64,000 nt of DNA from Cyrtodaria siliqua (GCA_037043455.1 JAWPHD010000004.1:226001-290000), one strand, 5' to 3'. Counted from the stretch's first letter, positions 44,262 to 56,940 are shown. Notes: generated by a model not told the origin, from the letters alone. Translations and numbers: made by a program.

Positions 44262-44540
44262 CGTGTGTGTGAGTGTGTGTGTATTTCTAAGGATTATAGT
44301 CCCTCCACCTACAACAGGCGTCCTACCCGACGATTATAGGCACAATGTCTAGACTTTTATCTGTGTGTTGTTGTGTGATGTGATGATATGTCTACTTGAA
44401 GCAGTGTGTGTGTGTGCATTTCTAAGGATTATAGTCCCTCCATCTACGACAGGCGTCCTACCCGAAGATTATAGACACGATGTCTGAACTTTTATCTGTG
44501 TGTTGTGTGTGATGTAATTATATGTCTACTTGAAGCAATG
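44262..44540. repeat. Tandem duplication of about 135-140 bp with GT microsatellite
   Basis: Both units carry a GTGTGTG run, TTTCTAAGGATTATAGTCCC, ACAGGCGTCCTACCCGA, TTTTATCTGTGTGTTG and TATGTCTACTTGAAGCA. Confidence 0.75.
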
Positions 44541-44559
44541 AACTCAATTGTTTCTTTAT

Positions 44560-44790
44560 AGTGCTGCCACACTGGAATACCACGCCGTAGTAGACATGAT
44601 ACCCACAGTCACATTATTCTGACACTGGTCAATCAGTCGAGGCACTACCCATTAATTGCTCGTCAGGCAAGGGTAAAAAGTGACTACTCCATTTTTAAAG
44701 TCTTTGGTATGACGCGGTCAGGGGACTAGAACCCACGACCTGCCGAATGCAAGGCAGACGCTATAAACACTACACCACAATGCTTCGGTA
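44560..44790 (-). mobile_element. tRNA-derived SINE of bivalve type
   Basis: On the minus strand it starts with a tRNA-like head (GGTGTAGTGTTTATAGCGTC as A-box region, GGTCGTGGGTTCTAGTCCCC as B box). The body has AGTCACTTTTTACCC, GTAGTGCCTCGACTG and TACGGCGTGGTATTCCAG. I recognise this pattern as a very common bivalve SINE, which is a main reason for the suggested host. Confidence 0.7.
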
Positions 44791-44914
44791 TATGATATTT
44801 TACGCATCGATTTCCGGCTTCTATACCGACTGTTCGTCGAATTGAAACTACTTTACACGTGTCTTATTCGTATTCACGAGTTAGTATTAGTTTAAGTATA
44901 GTGTATAGCTTTAA

Positions 44915-45215
44915 AGGGACACACGGCAATCTTGAAGTGTTGCATGGGTCTCGATTTATATATCCAGTATCATTTTTACTTTCACCCTGGTTACTTTTCA
45001 ATAAATCAAATTTCAAGTATTCACTATTTCGTCTTATTATACTATAATTTTTTTATATTATTGGTGCAATTATATAAAAAAATAATAATATGCAAAGATA
45101 TATTGCTTAATACTCTTCTTATAATTAATACTAATGATTGAACAAATGCAAGTTATGCAGAAAAACTAGCGGGACGCCGTGAGTTTTAAAAATCAAAGAT
45201 TTGCCGTATGTCCCT
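44915..45215. mobile_element. TTAA-flanked MITE, 301 bp
   Basis: It begins AGGGACACACGGCAATCTT and ends AGATTTGCCGTATGTCCCT, imperfect inverted repeats, with TTAA on each side (44911-44914 and 45216-45219). No coding capacity. The right TTAA is shared with the next element. Confidence 0.8.
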
Positions 45216-45219
45216 TTAA

Positions 45220-47629
45220 AGGGTCCTCCAAATTGAAATAACTTTCCTTTGTATTACAAAGATAATGATTAGCAGTTTCTAAAAATACTTCGGTCAAAAT
45301 CGTAAACCTATTCGTTCATCGGTAAATCACGAATCCATACGGCACATTTGCCCCTAATACACACCTGTCACGGAAACGTAACTGCGGTTTCACGGAAACA
45401 GCCGAATGGAAAAAACCCGTTGACGTCACGCATTACGTATGGTTCGTTAGAAACCAAAATGGCGGACACAAACCAAGTAAACAATGAGAACGAAGTGGAC
45501 AATCAACATTTTGTGTACCCCATCCACTTTGATTCTGACCGTATAACGTATAAATGAAAACAATAAACGAATAATACAAATAAACTCATGATATTAGATT
45601 GTTCAATGTCTTCATCCTGTGACTGTGTCTCCGTCTGTGGGTCTGCACATCGGAGAATCGGTGAATTGCGTCAGGTTTCAGCATTGGTTTTAAGTTTTGA
45701 TACCTACTGTATTTACTCAATGAGTCCGGACACTCATTAATTCCGGACACCTAATTAATTGAAGAAAATAATAAAACTAGTGCTCGGACATATTAAGAAT
45801 CAATCTTATTTCAATAGTTTTGATGCTTTTATAAATTCGGACATCGGGAAAAGATGAATTATTCGCCGAAAATAACAGGTTAAAATTACGATCAAGGACT
45901 TCTAATTGCTGATTGCATCTCGATAATTACCAACAGAGGCAGCAGAATATACTTCAATGAATTTAATTGTAACTTGTTTGATGCAATTAAATAAAAGGTT
46001 TTTGATCGTGAATTTTTACTGTTATTAACGAGCCATTTTGAAACAATTACATTATTACTGACCCATGCTATAATTGTGTGTAATCGGTCAGTCGCGTGTT
46101 GAAACAACTGTCTAAACCACGTAAAACCATTCCAATGTAGGTGTTACGGGTTGTTTTGTGTTGTCGCTGTCGTAGCTAGTGGGCCATTCCATTATCTGGC
46201 ATTACCAGCAAAAAAATACGGTCTCGCTCACACAGGTAAAGTGCTGTGCGATTTGTTGTCTGTTTGTACAGACACATGAACTATTTTTTATTTCATACTA
46301 TAAGCATGGCATGCTTTGTTTTTTTAGCTTCGATTTGAGGAATAACATGATGGTGCAATTAAATGGATAAATAACACGACTATTTTATAATTTTAATTTA
46401 TTTTCTGCAATACCTTGTATGTTTTTATTTTGTAATAAAATAATCAACATGTTTTAAAATTGCATTGTCTCATTATTCAATAAAGTTCATTGCTACATTT
46501 CAAACAAAATATAATAATTTAATATAATAAACTAGATGTCATAATTGTTCATTAGTTCATTGTTTACACATTTTTTATTAGTTCACTGTTGTGGATTGAA
46601 TCGCATATAGCCCAGTATACTATTACACAGTCCGCATTAGCCAGCATTTAACTACACTTGTGACTAGAACGTGACAGTTCCACAGATCAAACAGTGTAGA
46701 TCAAACAGTGTACCGCTCACTCACCGCAAAATTCAAAGGAATAACCCACTACCCGTGTGTCTCGCTGTACTAATTTAACAGGTTTTACAGTTTGCCCAAG
46801 TTGAGTACCGTAATTTTAGACAGTTTATAGAATAGCCGCATAATTACCAATAAGTGATCATTAATGGATGGATTTTCGTAATTACCGTAAACAACGAAGG
46901 TGAGATTGCCCCGAACATCACAGTTAAAAATACTTACCGTAGAATGTTAATTTACCGTTCCCTCTCAAAATATTCGGACATTGGCAAATATGAATTAATT
47001 TTGGAAAGTTATATTTCCGGACACCAAAAAAAATAATTATGTTATCCCGTCTGAACTGATAGAGTAAATGTAATCTCTTTTTCGTTTCATAAGAGTCATT
47101 AAAATCTATCTCAGTAAAATGGTCCGAACATGCGCGAGAGTGCTCTGAAAAATTCCATTTCACACCGTTTTGCAAAACAAGTTCAATCCATTTAGTTCGA
47201 TGACGGCAACATGGAAATGTGTGTAGACTTACACTGCCTTCCTGTTTACTTTTTCTGCAAAAGCTTAATGAGCACAATTTCACCATGATGAAGATACGAA
47301 CACATCAATAATATTCCAGGGTTTAAAACACTTAGGCTATATGAGAAAAATGGACATCCAACAAGAGTAACGGTTTGTTTACACATAGATACGCGCCATA
47401 ATTGATTATGTAAATTAGGTAGTTTGTACGGAAGATGTGATTGGTCGTCCCTTATGACGTCATTTTCCGAAGATCGATCGCGCACCAGTTTTTTTTGTGT
47501 ACTGGAAAACTTTATACCTGTAAAACTTGCATTTATCAACGGTTTTTGAGAAAACGGACGATGGCATTGACATTCTTTTATAATAAGCATTTATTTAAAA
47601 TCACTTTATTTTTCAATTTGGAGGACCCT
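45220..47629. mobile_element. 2.4-kb Kolobok-like DNA transposon with TTAA flanks
   Basis: The perfect 18-bp inverted repeat AGGGTCCTCCAAATTGAA is at both ends, flanked by TTAA (45216-45219, 47630-47633). A THAP-domain frame starts about 345 bp inside the right end on the minus strand. TTAA target plus THAP matches the Kolobok superfamily; piggyBac shares TTAA but lacks THAP. The rest of the transposase is not visible as a long frame, so the copy is either intron-containing or decayed. Confidence 0.75.
46924..47286 (-). pseudogene. THAP-domain exon of a Kolobok-like transposase
   Basis: From ATG 47286 the frame gives MVKLCSLSFCRKSKQEG, FPCCRHRTKWIELVLQNG and RACSDHFTEIDFNDSYETKK. The C-x4-C, a Trp in the KWIEL context, and CSxHF with a downstream Phe are the THAP zinc-finger layout, a sequence-specific DNA-binding domain. 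The last 40 or so codons lose similarity and may run into an intron. It would bind the element ends. Confidence 0.7.
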
Positions 47630-47639
47630 TTAAGGATTT

Positions 47640-48135
47640 CCTAAGGTAAGTATAGCTTTTTACTATTTCCCAGCGTTAGTTAAAAAGCATGGAACGCTTG
47701 TGTATTTAGTTCTAACATACTGCATGACAAATTAGCTAAGGTATTTAAATTGATTTTTTCATTAAACGGTATTGTTATATTGAACAGTATCTAGGGTATA
47801 GCAGTGTATAATAATTTAATTTAACTTTTATGAAGGAAAAAACAACACATTAACAAGTTAACACACGACTCAAATGTTGATAATTCATTGTTTACAGAAC
47901 AAAAATAAACCAAAACTCAACTATCGAAATACTTGCTTTTACGTTTTAAAGGTTTTTATAGTGGCTTCATGCAAAAGCTGTAGTGGGAGGGCTTCATCAT
48001 TTGATACAAAATTGTATTCTCAAGCTGTTGTATGTCTTACAGTTTTTAGCTCTATTGATCAGAGATCAGCAGAGCTTATGCCGTGGTGCGGCGTCCGTCG
48101 TCCGTCTGTCCGTCTGTTCGTAAACTTTTTTTTGT
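47640..48135. other. No gene recognised
   Basis: Between the Kolobok-like element and the 320-bp tandem array. The CCGTCGTCCGTCTGTCCGTC run at 48098-48117 is a dispersed repeat motif rather than coding. Confidence 0.4.
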
Positions 48136-49915
48136 AGCGACTTCTCCTCTGAAACTACAAAATGGATTTTCATGAAACTTTACAGAAATATTGCCCATGA
48201 AGTCTAGTTGATCCTAGCAAAAATTCATGTTGATGTGAAATCCAAGATGGCCGCCAGATCTAAAAATAGGTTTTTAAAAAACAAGTTTGTAGCGACTTCT
48301 TCATGAAAACTATAAGTGATATTGATATGGGTTCTTTTTCTAAAATGATCAGCATGACATGATGTTGGTCCTTGTCGAAAATCGTTTGGATTCGACGTTT
48401 AACATGGCTGCCAGCGACCATCTTTGTTTACATAGAGTTATATAATGAAAACTTGTAGCATTTACTCCTCTGAAACTACTTGACGGATTTTCATGAACTT
48501 CACAGGAATGTTGCTCTTGATGTCTAATTGATCCTAGCAAACTTTCAGGTCGGCCGGAAATTCAAGATGGCCGCCACGACTAAAAATAAATTTTCAAAAT
48601 ACAAGTTTGTAGCGACTACTTCTTGAAAACTATAAGTGATATTGATATGGGACTCTTTCTAAAATGATCAGCATGACATGATGTTGGTCCTTGTCAAAAA
48701 TCGTTTTGATTCAACGTTAAACATGGCTGCCAGAGGCCATCTTTGTTTACAAACAGTTATATAGTAAAAACTTGTAGCGACTACTTCTTTGAAACTACTT
48801 GACAGATTTTCATGAAACTTTACAGAAATATTGCTCTTAAAGTCTAATTGATCCTAGCAAAATTTCAGATCGGCCAGAAATTCAAGATGGCCGCCACAGC
48901 TAAAATAGATTTTTAAAAAAGAAGTTTGTAGCGACTACATCTTGAAAACTATAAGTGATATTGATATGGGACTTCTTGTAAAATGATCAGCATGACATGA
49001 TGGTTATAAGAGTCAAACATTATTTTGATTCGACGTTAAACATGGCTGCCAGTGGCCATCTTTGTTTACATAGAGTTATATAATGAAAACTTGTAGCGAC
49101 TACTTCTCTGAAACTACCTGACGGATTTTCATGAAACTTCACAGGAATGTTTCTCTTGGTGTCTAATTGATCCTAGCAAAATTTCAGGTCGCCCGGAAAT
49201 TCAAGATGGCTGCCATGGCTAAAAATAGATTTTCAAAATACAAGTTTGTAGCGACTACTACTTGAAAACTATAAGTGATATTGATATTGGACTTTTTGTA
49301 AAATGATCAGCATGACATGATGTTGGTCCTTGTCAAAAATTGTTTTGATTCAACGTTAAACATTGCTGCCAGCAGCCATCTTTGTTTACATAGAGTTATA
49401 TAGTAAAAACTTGTAGCGACTAATCCTTTGAAACTACTTGGCAGATTTTCATGAAACTTTACAGGAATGTTGCTCTTAATGTTTAATTGATCCTAGCAAA
49501 ATTTCAGATCGGCCAGAAATTCAAGATGGCCGCCACAGCTAAAATTAGATTTTTTAAAAAAGAAGTTTGTAGCGACTACGTCTTGAAAACTATAAGTGAT
49601 ATTGATATGGGACTTTGTGTAAAATGATCAGCATGACATGATGGTTATCAGAGTCAAACATTTTTTTGATTCGACGTTAAACATGGCTGTCAGCGGCCAT
49701 CTTTGTTTACATAGAGTTATATAATGAAAACTTGTAGCGACTATTCCTGTGAAACTACTTGACGGATTTTCATGAAACTTCACAGGAATATTGCTCTTGA
49801 TGTCTAATCGATTCTAGCAAAATTTCAAGTCGGCCGGAAATTCAGGATGGCCGCCACGGCTAAAAATATTTTTTCAAAAAACAAGTCTGTAGCGACTACT
49901 TCCTGAAATCAAAAT
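48136..49915. repeat. Tandem array of about 320-bp units, five to six copies
   Basis: Units begin near 48136, 48455, 48775, 49095, 49415 and 49735. Each has CTCTGAAACTAC, GGATTTTCATGAAACTT, TAATTGATCCTAGCAAA, CAAGATGGCCGCCA, AAACTATAAGTGATATTGAT, AATGATCAGCATGACATGAT and GGCCATCTTTGTTTACATAG. Units are diverged by several percent, and pairs of alternate units look more alike, hinting at a higher-order period. Confidence 0.88.
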
Positions 49916-50358
49916 CAATCAGTAGAGCTTCAAGGTCATTGACCTCTTGTTAAAGTTACCTATGCAAATTATCTATCCCTCTCCCCCCACCACTCCACAC
50001 ACAACTAAATACAATAGGCTCGAAATAGGTCCTTAACATATGATGTCATCAAACAGCTGAGATGATTATTATATAGCAAAGGCTCTAATCAGATCTACAC
50101 CAGACACGAGAGAGCCTAAAACGCCACACTTATATACACACTGATATAATATGTGAATCACGGAAGGAACATACATTTGCCTTTAATTAATTGAATATGG
50201 TATAAGAAAGATCGTTCATTTCAATTATTATACCATACCATTTGATTTTTAGTACGGATTGTGACATCTTCTCTTAAAATTAGTAGTTTTCCAATGAATG
50301 ACGGTAACAACCAAATGCATATTTTAGGCATGAGCAATATCAACCATATAGTACATGA

Positions 50359-51239
50359 TATGGTGGCTGATTTCTGTCATTTGTCGTCTTTTCGTTATTT
50401 CGCAACGAAAAAGACGACAGAACGAAAAGACGACAGGACGAATAGACGACAAATACTGCGCGAAAAGACGACAGAATGGAAAGACGACAGAACGACAGAA
50501 CGAAAATACGACATTTTAAGGGCAAATAGACGATAGAACGCCACGCGAAAAGACGAAAAGACGACTCTTCAGCCGCGAATTGTCGTCTATTCGTTATTTC
50601 GTGTGGCATTCTGTCGTCTTTTCGCGATGCATTTGTCATCTTTTCGTTCTGTCGTTCTGTCGTCTTTTCGTTCTGTCGTCTTGTCGTTCTGTCGTCTTGT
50701 CGTTCTGTCGTGTTTTCGCCTTCCGGTGGGCATGCGCATTTAATAACACAGGGATCAAACAATACACTTGTTTCACATGCAAATGGCAGTAGTGCCGAAG
50801 TGCGCATGTCAACCGCAAGGCGAAAAGACGACAGAACGACAAGACGACAGGACGACAGAACGACAAGACGACAGAACGAAAAGACGACAGAACGAAAAGA
50901 CGCAAAATGCATCGCGAAAATACGACATAATGACAAGACGACAGAACGACAAGATGACAGAACGACATAACGAAAGACGACAGAAGGCTACACGAAATAA
51001 CGAAAAGACGACAATATCAAATGGCGTCTTTTCGCGGCTAAAGAGTCGTCATCTCGTCTTTTCGCGTGGCGTTCTGTCGTCTTTTCGCCCTTGAAACGTC
51101 GTATTTTCGTTCTGTCGTCTTTTTGTTCCGTCGTCTTTTCGCGCTGCATTTGGCGTCTTTTCGTCCTGTCGTCTTTTCGTTCTGTCGTCTTTTCGCGGCG
51201 AAAAACGAAAAGATGACATGGCAGAAATCAGCCACTATA
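50359..51239. mobile_element. 881-bp foldback element made of GACGACAGAACGAAAA arrays
   Basis: Ends TATGGTGGCTGATTTCTG and CAGAAATCAGCCACTATA are inverted repeats; ACATGA at 50353-50358 recurs at 51240-51245. The interior has four blocks of short degenerate units alternating in orientation: forward 50400-50575, reverse 50580-50725, forward 50815-51010, reverse 51015-51200, with a unique core at 50726-50810. Frames rich in Arg, Asp, Gln and Thr are products of the repeat. Confidence 0.82.
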
Positions 51240-51697
51240 ACATGACAATACGTTAACAATATTGATATAAAGGCGATATCAAAAAGCTATATAATTATAT
51301 GGCAGAAATTGTGCCTTTTAACATGTTTAATGAATGATGCAGTTTTACTCAAGTTTTGTTTTTGTATTTTATGCGAAATGAGTGATCCGTTTATCAAGCG
51401 AGAGCAGGCGAGACATCATTTCTAAATAAAGTAACTCATTTTATAACATCATCCAAATTTCGAAGTATACCATTGTTAATAAATATGACTTTTTTTATAT
51501 GTCACGTACCTTCAATACACCCATAATACACAGGAAAAGTGTGCATTTACATTGCAAATTGAAACATGTGGTATGGTAAAACATTCGGATGAACAGTTCA
51601 TTTGATCAGATTTATATATTGTTATTTGGTTTGGACCATTTTTATTCAAATATAGACATGTATAGTGATCAGTTGGTTTTGTTTCTATGCAAAGAAG

Positions 51698-51901
51698 TCA
51701 TTTGCTTTTAACACATCCACAAATATAGTTGCCGGTTATAATATTTCCACAGAGACGTCCGTCAATTTCACCATACTGTGCATTGGGATTATGTTGAAAC
51801 CACATGTCACTGAAAGAATATCTTCCAATTGTGTCCAAACGAGAAAATAACAAGTTTCCTACACAATTATTCATGTGTCCCCATCGAACACATTGATCCA
51901 A
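51698..51901 (-). other. Possible terminal exon of a host gene
   Basis: The frame reads ELDQCVRWGHMNNCVGNLLF, then MWFQHNPNAQYGEIDGRLCG, and ends ICGCVKSK with a stop. It has balanced composition and six Cys residues, unlike the surrounding frames, and could be a secreted Cys-rich domain. I do not recognise the family and no clear splice sites or neighbouring exons were found. Confidence 0.25.
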
Positions 51902-52885
51902 TTCCGCTTCATGCTTTTATTGCATAGTTTGGTATAGTCTGAGAGAAACAATGCGTGAAATGAGCATACTCTGACATGATCTACTTCACAAGATAAAACT
52001 GATACAAGAAATAAGAGGTCAAGCACATCACTAAGAATTGCACAATTTTAAAAAAAGCAATTCTAGAAATTGCACAAGTCTGTTTACATCTTTGTTTAGG
52101 CCGGTGTGAGCGGAACATTACAAGAACGAGTTGCTATTATAACTGTAAGTTAAGGTTGAGGACAATTCGTTAAATTAACAAACTGCTTAATAATGTTATT
52201 TTCACTGAAAATTCATGTATACTGTTAATAAAATTATCTTAAAATTTTATTAGTTCCTCAAAATATGTGACCTTAAAATACTTCAAGAACTTTAGAACAC
52301 TTTAAATAATTTAGTAAACAGTATACAGTATACAGTATCATCTTCAATATAACACTGGTTAATATTGTCCGTTTTGGCATGTTTAAATCGATTCTTAAAA
52401 TATCCCAGTATTTTGTTATCTAAAACAAATAGACGACTTTGCGGATTGACAGTAACAGCGAAAAATTGTATTGAAAGGACGTAATATATAATATATGTTT
52501 GGATTTTATGTGAATTTTATATTGAAAACGCTTTAAACTTTCTATAATTGTACCGCTCTTATTTGTATTACAATTGGAGACATTGTAACTTAGACATGCA
52601 TTTATATTGTGTTAATAATGTTTGGAAAATGTGTTTCGTATTTGTGATCGTCAAATCCTGGATGTGTTTAGGATCCACCTCTATCGGTAAGTAGAGTATT
52701 TTAAATCAAGTTTAAGAAACTGTCATGTAAATCCAAATCAATGGGACATTATTAACAAAGATAACCGACATGTCTTTGAATTTGACACAGTTTATTTGTT
52801 TGTGCTAACAAATATTATGCATGTTATTTGGTAACGGCGACATTAGTTAGATAATATTTGTAATTGGTTTTGTGAATTATTGGCT

Positions 52886-52970
52886 GGGGACATGGGCTCA
52901 TTCTGTCTAGACAATATATTCGTTAGGCTAGGGTGAATATTTCAGGAAGGGAATGATAGCACATGTCCCA
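52886..52970. mobile_element. Decayed palindromic MITE, relative of 11226-11356
   Basis: GGGGACATGGGCTCATTC on the left faces GAATGATAGCACATGTCCC on the right; GGTGAATATTTCAGG matches the other copy's GGTGAATATAATTTTCAGG. Confidence 0.5.
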
Positions 52971-53059
52971 TATCAAATATTAAAAGAATGTGTCTTAATT
53001 CAAAGTTTTTACAAGTTATGTTTAAAAGAAACAACTGCATTTCTTTAACAGGTACGCTT

Positions 53060-55870
53060 GTTTTGAATTCGGCCAATTTCCCCGTATCTTTCCGCCGTTT
53101 TATTCCAAGCACGTAATGTCTCTAAATGTGTACATACATGAACTTAACACTATTTATAAACATTCTGGTAGACACGCCCGCGTAAGTAAAGTAGCTAGTT
53201 TGTCGTATTCTTGCTTATATATACTTGACGAAGAAATGGGTACCATTTATATCCGTACTAATCCACTGTATGATGTTGCATCTATATAATTCAAAGATAC
53301 ACACAACATAGTTTGCGTCCGTATACAGATACAACGTCTGACCATAAAGGCATTTTTTGAAGATAACTTTTTTAAACTAAGGCATCGATTTCATAAATTT
53401 AGCCAAAGTGTTTAATGACAGGCGGACAAATGACACAATTCCCAAATATTTCAAGAATATAGTTTCTGATGTAGAGACATCTAATCTCATTGATTGAGAA
53501 TGTCAGAATTCTAAATTTATCTATAAACCTGCCGGACATATATATTTATGAATGTAACTTTAATTGTATTGTAAATTGTACATTTTGAGCTCATAACAGT
53601 ATTTTCTATTATGTTTAACCATGTTGGCTACTTGTAAACTATAATTATAAGGTGACTTATAGGTCCGTTGGGCCGGGTGTTTCTCTATGCATTTGTATTA
53701 AATGTTTGTTATTTGCGTATACACATGTCACTATAATAAAATATTTACTTACTTACTTACTTATACCCGCTGGCAATCTTGATGTTATTGAGGATAAAAG
53801 GATCAGGCAGTTAATTGCTAAAGGTCGTAAGTATCGCCTTCCATCGGATATTGATTTTACTGTCCGTCGCAATGAAAACACGGATTTATAAATATATTCC
53901 TGTACCAAGTGGTGTAAACGTGAAAAAGGAAATAAAATGCACTTTCTGCTTGTATGAGAACACTTTCTGAAATTATCGCATTACGTACACTATTTTACGA
54001 GTCAAATTCCTATCTTCTTCACGACCGTCTACTTACACTTTAAGACACCTTAAGAAGGAAATCTAGAATCTCCATACTCAATGTGTTGTAATTCCTGTAG
54101 GCAAAGCTGCCAACAATATAATCATTTTCTGATGATTGCATTATATCAATACTATGAATGCAGAGTTACCAAGCACGTCTGCTTATCTAACCAAGCAATT
54201 GCTGGAGGTGGGCATTGTTTTCCAGCATGTGATCTTTTTGGCGTCTATGAAGGTTTCTGTAAAGAGTAAGCAGAATAAGATCCATAGCATGTACTTTATT
54301 CCTAAACTTCACACAAATCCAGTCAACATGTTATAAAATACGGATGAAAGGTTTTTGAAAACAGGGTATAAGGAGTATCATGCCTCCACTCTTAGCAACT
54401 ACGACTGTTCCACACTATACACCACTTTACAAAATAACCTGTTTAAAGATAAATTGATTCAGCTTAGAGAAAAGACTTTCGCCAGAGAAGGAAAAAAAAT
54501 CGTGCTTGTAGTGATGCCAGGCTTTCATTACAAACGCCCCTAATGATATATGTAATACGTGGACTTGCGCTGATGTTTGTAGAGCATTGACTTTTCTTCT
54601 CAATAACATCTTTATAAGATACGGTAAAAACAGTTTAACGCCAAGTTGTTGGTATTCCTATGGGTACTTACTGTGTTCAATGTCGTAGTTTTGTTTTTAT
54701 ACTGCTACGTATGAGTAGAGTATGAGTATACTGCTATAACAGATGTTATGGTCAATTTGTCTCCTTTTAGTCAGAGTTACATTAGTGATGCTTTTAATAA
54801 TCCATCTTGGTATGTAGATGACTCAATATTGATAGTACGTACTTTGATCAAGTGGTCACTAACATTTAATCACCAGAGCTCAAGTTTAATAAAGCCAACA
54901 GTTCGCATATTACAGCAGCATTCCTCGACCTTCTTCCCTGGATTTCTAATGATTTCATACATAATAAAATCAATGATAAGAGAGATGACTTAAACTTTGA
55001 CATCGCAAACTATCCACATTTGGATGGATATGTACCTCGTGCTACATCATACGGGGTGTATATATCCCAGCTCATTCGTTTTGCTAGAGCTTGTAATAAT
55101 GTTAAGGACTTTAATGGTCGAAATCATCAAGTCATTACAGGTAAACTTCTTCAGAAAGGTTTTCTTTATCATAAACTGCGTAAGTCTTACACACAATTCA
55201 TTCGCCTGGAGAAGTACAGCACCAACGACTAGGAATACCACAACCTTTATTTCATGCAGATGTAGTCTATAAACTGGATCCGCGGGTTTCCTGACCACTT
55301 TGCAAAATTATCAGGAAATTCGTCTGAAACGGATACGACCCTTTAGTATTGCAATGCTCTTCATCTGTACTGATTGAACCCTCTACATTCAGTCACTACG
55401 CTTCATTTTTCCCTTGTGCGATGACTGGACATCCTCTTGGGACTCTATGACTGCACCTGCTGAAAGCCTGACAAAGGGAGGTAGGTGCATGAACATTCGT
55501 CCTTAGTTTGTTTTGGTCGTGCCCTAGATTGTTTTTCTCTTTGGCTGCAACTGCTGTAGTTGTTCAGCACATTTCTGGATAAATCCACATTTTTTTTCTA
55601 ATATTCTTTTTATATACAACAACATTTAAATGTATATTTTGTCAATTTCTCTGGATGTGGATTTTATTGTTAGGGATTTCTTTTTAATGGGATGTCCTTT
55701 TATTTACACAGTTTTGTCAATTTGGGCGTTGAGGACAGGATACTAGCGAGGTTGTGTACACATAAAATCAATTTAATGTAACCTGTACGCCGTATTGCCT
55801 ACTGACCGCTTCATGCCGATCACCTTGTCTTCACCACTCTTTATGTTATTGGTAAAGACTCATGATATCT
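53060..55870 (+). mobile_element. Penelope-like element of a second subfamily, nearly full coding span
   Basis: Broken frames in order: linker (DEEMGTIYIRTNPLYDVAS, 53225-53290), RT N-terminus (AGNLDVIEDKRIRQLIAKGR, about 53765), ELPSTSAYLTKQLLEVG, NKIHSMYFIPKLHTNPVN, YDCSTLYTTLQNNLF, NTWTCADVCRALTFLLNN, a degraded GIPMGT motif near 54650, WYVDDSI (catalytic Asp pair, 54810), thumb (YISQLIRFARACNNVKDFN, 55060-55110) and a 3' UTR from about 55440. The linker matches that of the copy at 1779, so the nuclease would lie upstream. Stops and shifts are frequent. Confidence 0.78.
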
Positions 55871-55874
55871 CTTT

Positions 55875-56040
55875 TATAACAATACAAAAACAAATCTGCG
55901 ACCAGCGATGGACAGTTTGTACTCATAGAGATTCCAACAATAAACGGTAGTTCCATACGTGAAGAAAATACTACCTAAATGAATTCTTCATAAATCTTTT
56001 TGTCCACGTATTGTTCTTGTCCAAACTAGTAAAACGAGCG
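55875..56040 (-). mobile_element. Penelope-like RT fragment, minus strand
   Basis: Reverse frames give LPFIVGISMSTNCPSLVADL and FLYCYKRDIMS, a degraded GIPMGTNCAPLVADLFL motif. It abuts the preceding plus-strand copy head-on, a common outcome of PLE integration. Confidence 0.6.
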
Positions 56041-56044
56041 TTAA

Positions 56045-56940
56045 TATTGTAACAGGCCAAACACGTATACTTAAGGAAAACGAAACTTTTTAGGTCAGTA
56101 TACATGAAGTGCTATTTGTTCAAATACTATTTTGCTCATTTACCAGTGATCGAAAAATCATTATCGATATCTCCACCATAGTTCCTTTTGAAAAATATTA
56201 TTAAGTAAATCATCGAATACAAAATTTAACAGACGCACGTGATGCACGGGTCGGGGCACATGTAATCGGGAATACATGTCACGTTTTGTCTTTATTTTGT
56301 TGCACGACATCATTTATCAATAATCAAGCTTTTTGCCAAATTTAGTAAGGTTTTCTTCATGCCACGTTAAAGTAAAGAGAAGCGTGAAGATGCCGTTAGA
56401 CAGCTGTTGAACGGAATTTCGCAGCGTAAGGTGAACTAAAACCAGACCATGTCAATGTCCGAGAGAGACAACAACCGTCTTATGTCAAACAAGGACGTCC
56501 AGGTGTTTCCTAATGTCAAGATGACGCGTATTTTCGTCTCAAGTACATACGTCAGCGCTTCCACATACCAGCAAAAACCGCCGGGAAACCGTCGTGAAAC
56601 CACCGTGAACATAAGGGATAACAACCGAATACATGCCGGGCCAATTTCTTACCGAATACGTTGTTATTATTTGCTGCCCGTTTCATAAGACGTAACCCTT
56701 GCTTTAGCTTTTGAACGGTTATCTGACACTCACATGTACACAAAACTAGCAGAATAATAATATCAGACCTAAATACTGTGTACTGAAATAACATTATGTG
56801 TTATTAGAGTGAAATGCACGTCAAGATATTTGATGCACGCCAAGATATTTGATTACTAATACAGAGTTGCGTTTCATTTTTCCTTTAGTGTAGTTTTTGC
56901 TCCAAATAGATGGTTCTGAATGAGAGCAATAAGTAATAAA
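56045..56940. other. No gene recognised
   Basis: Frames at 56449-56794 on both strands overlap each other and match nothing known. Confidence 0.4.

Larger units (their letters stand above)
51246..53040. other. Mostly featureless; one candidate exon and one MITE remnant
   Basis: Apart from 51698-51901 and 52886-52970 (listed separately) I see AT-rich sequence without genes. Confidence 0.4.

Noticed and set aside
45348..45557. Short frame with MADTNQVNNENEVDNQ as a second gene of the Kolobok-like element
   Set aside because: Too short and without a recognisable domain; it could be an exon but cannot be supported from sequence alone.
50340..51094. Several frames of 60-198 codons rich in Arg, Asp, Gln and Thr or in Phe, Ser, Cys and Arg
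   Set aside because: They are open in several frames on both strands because of the short repeat units of the foldback element.
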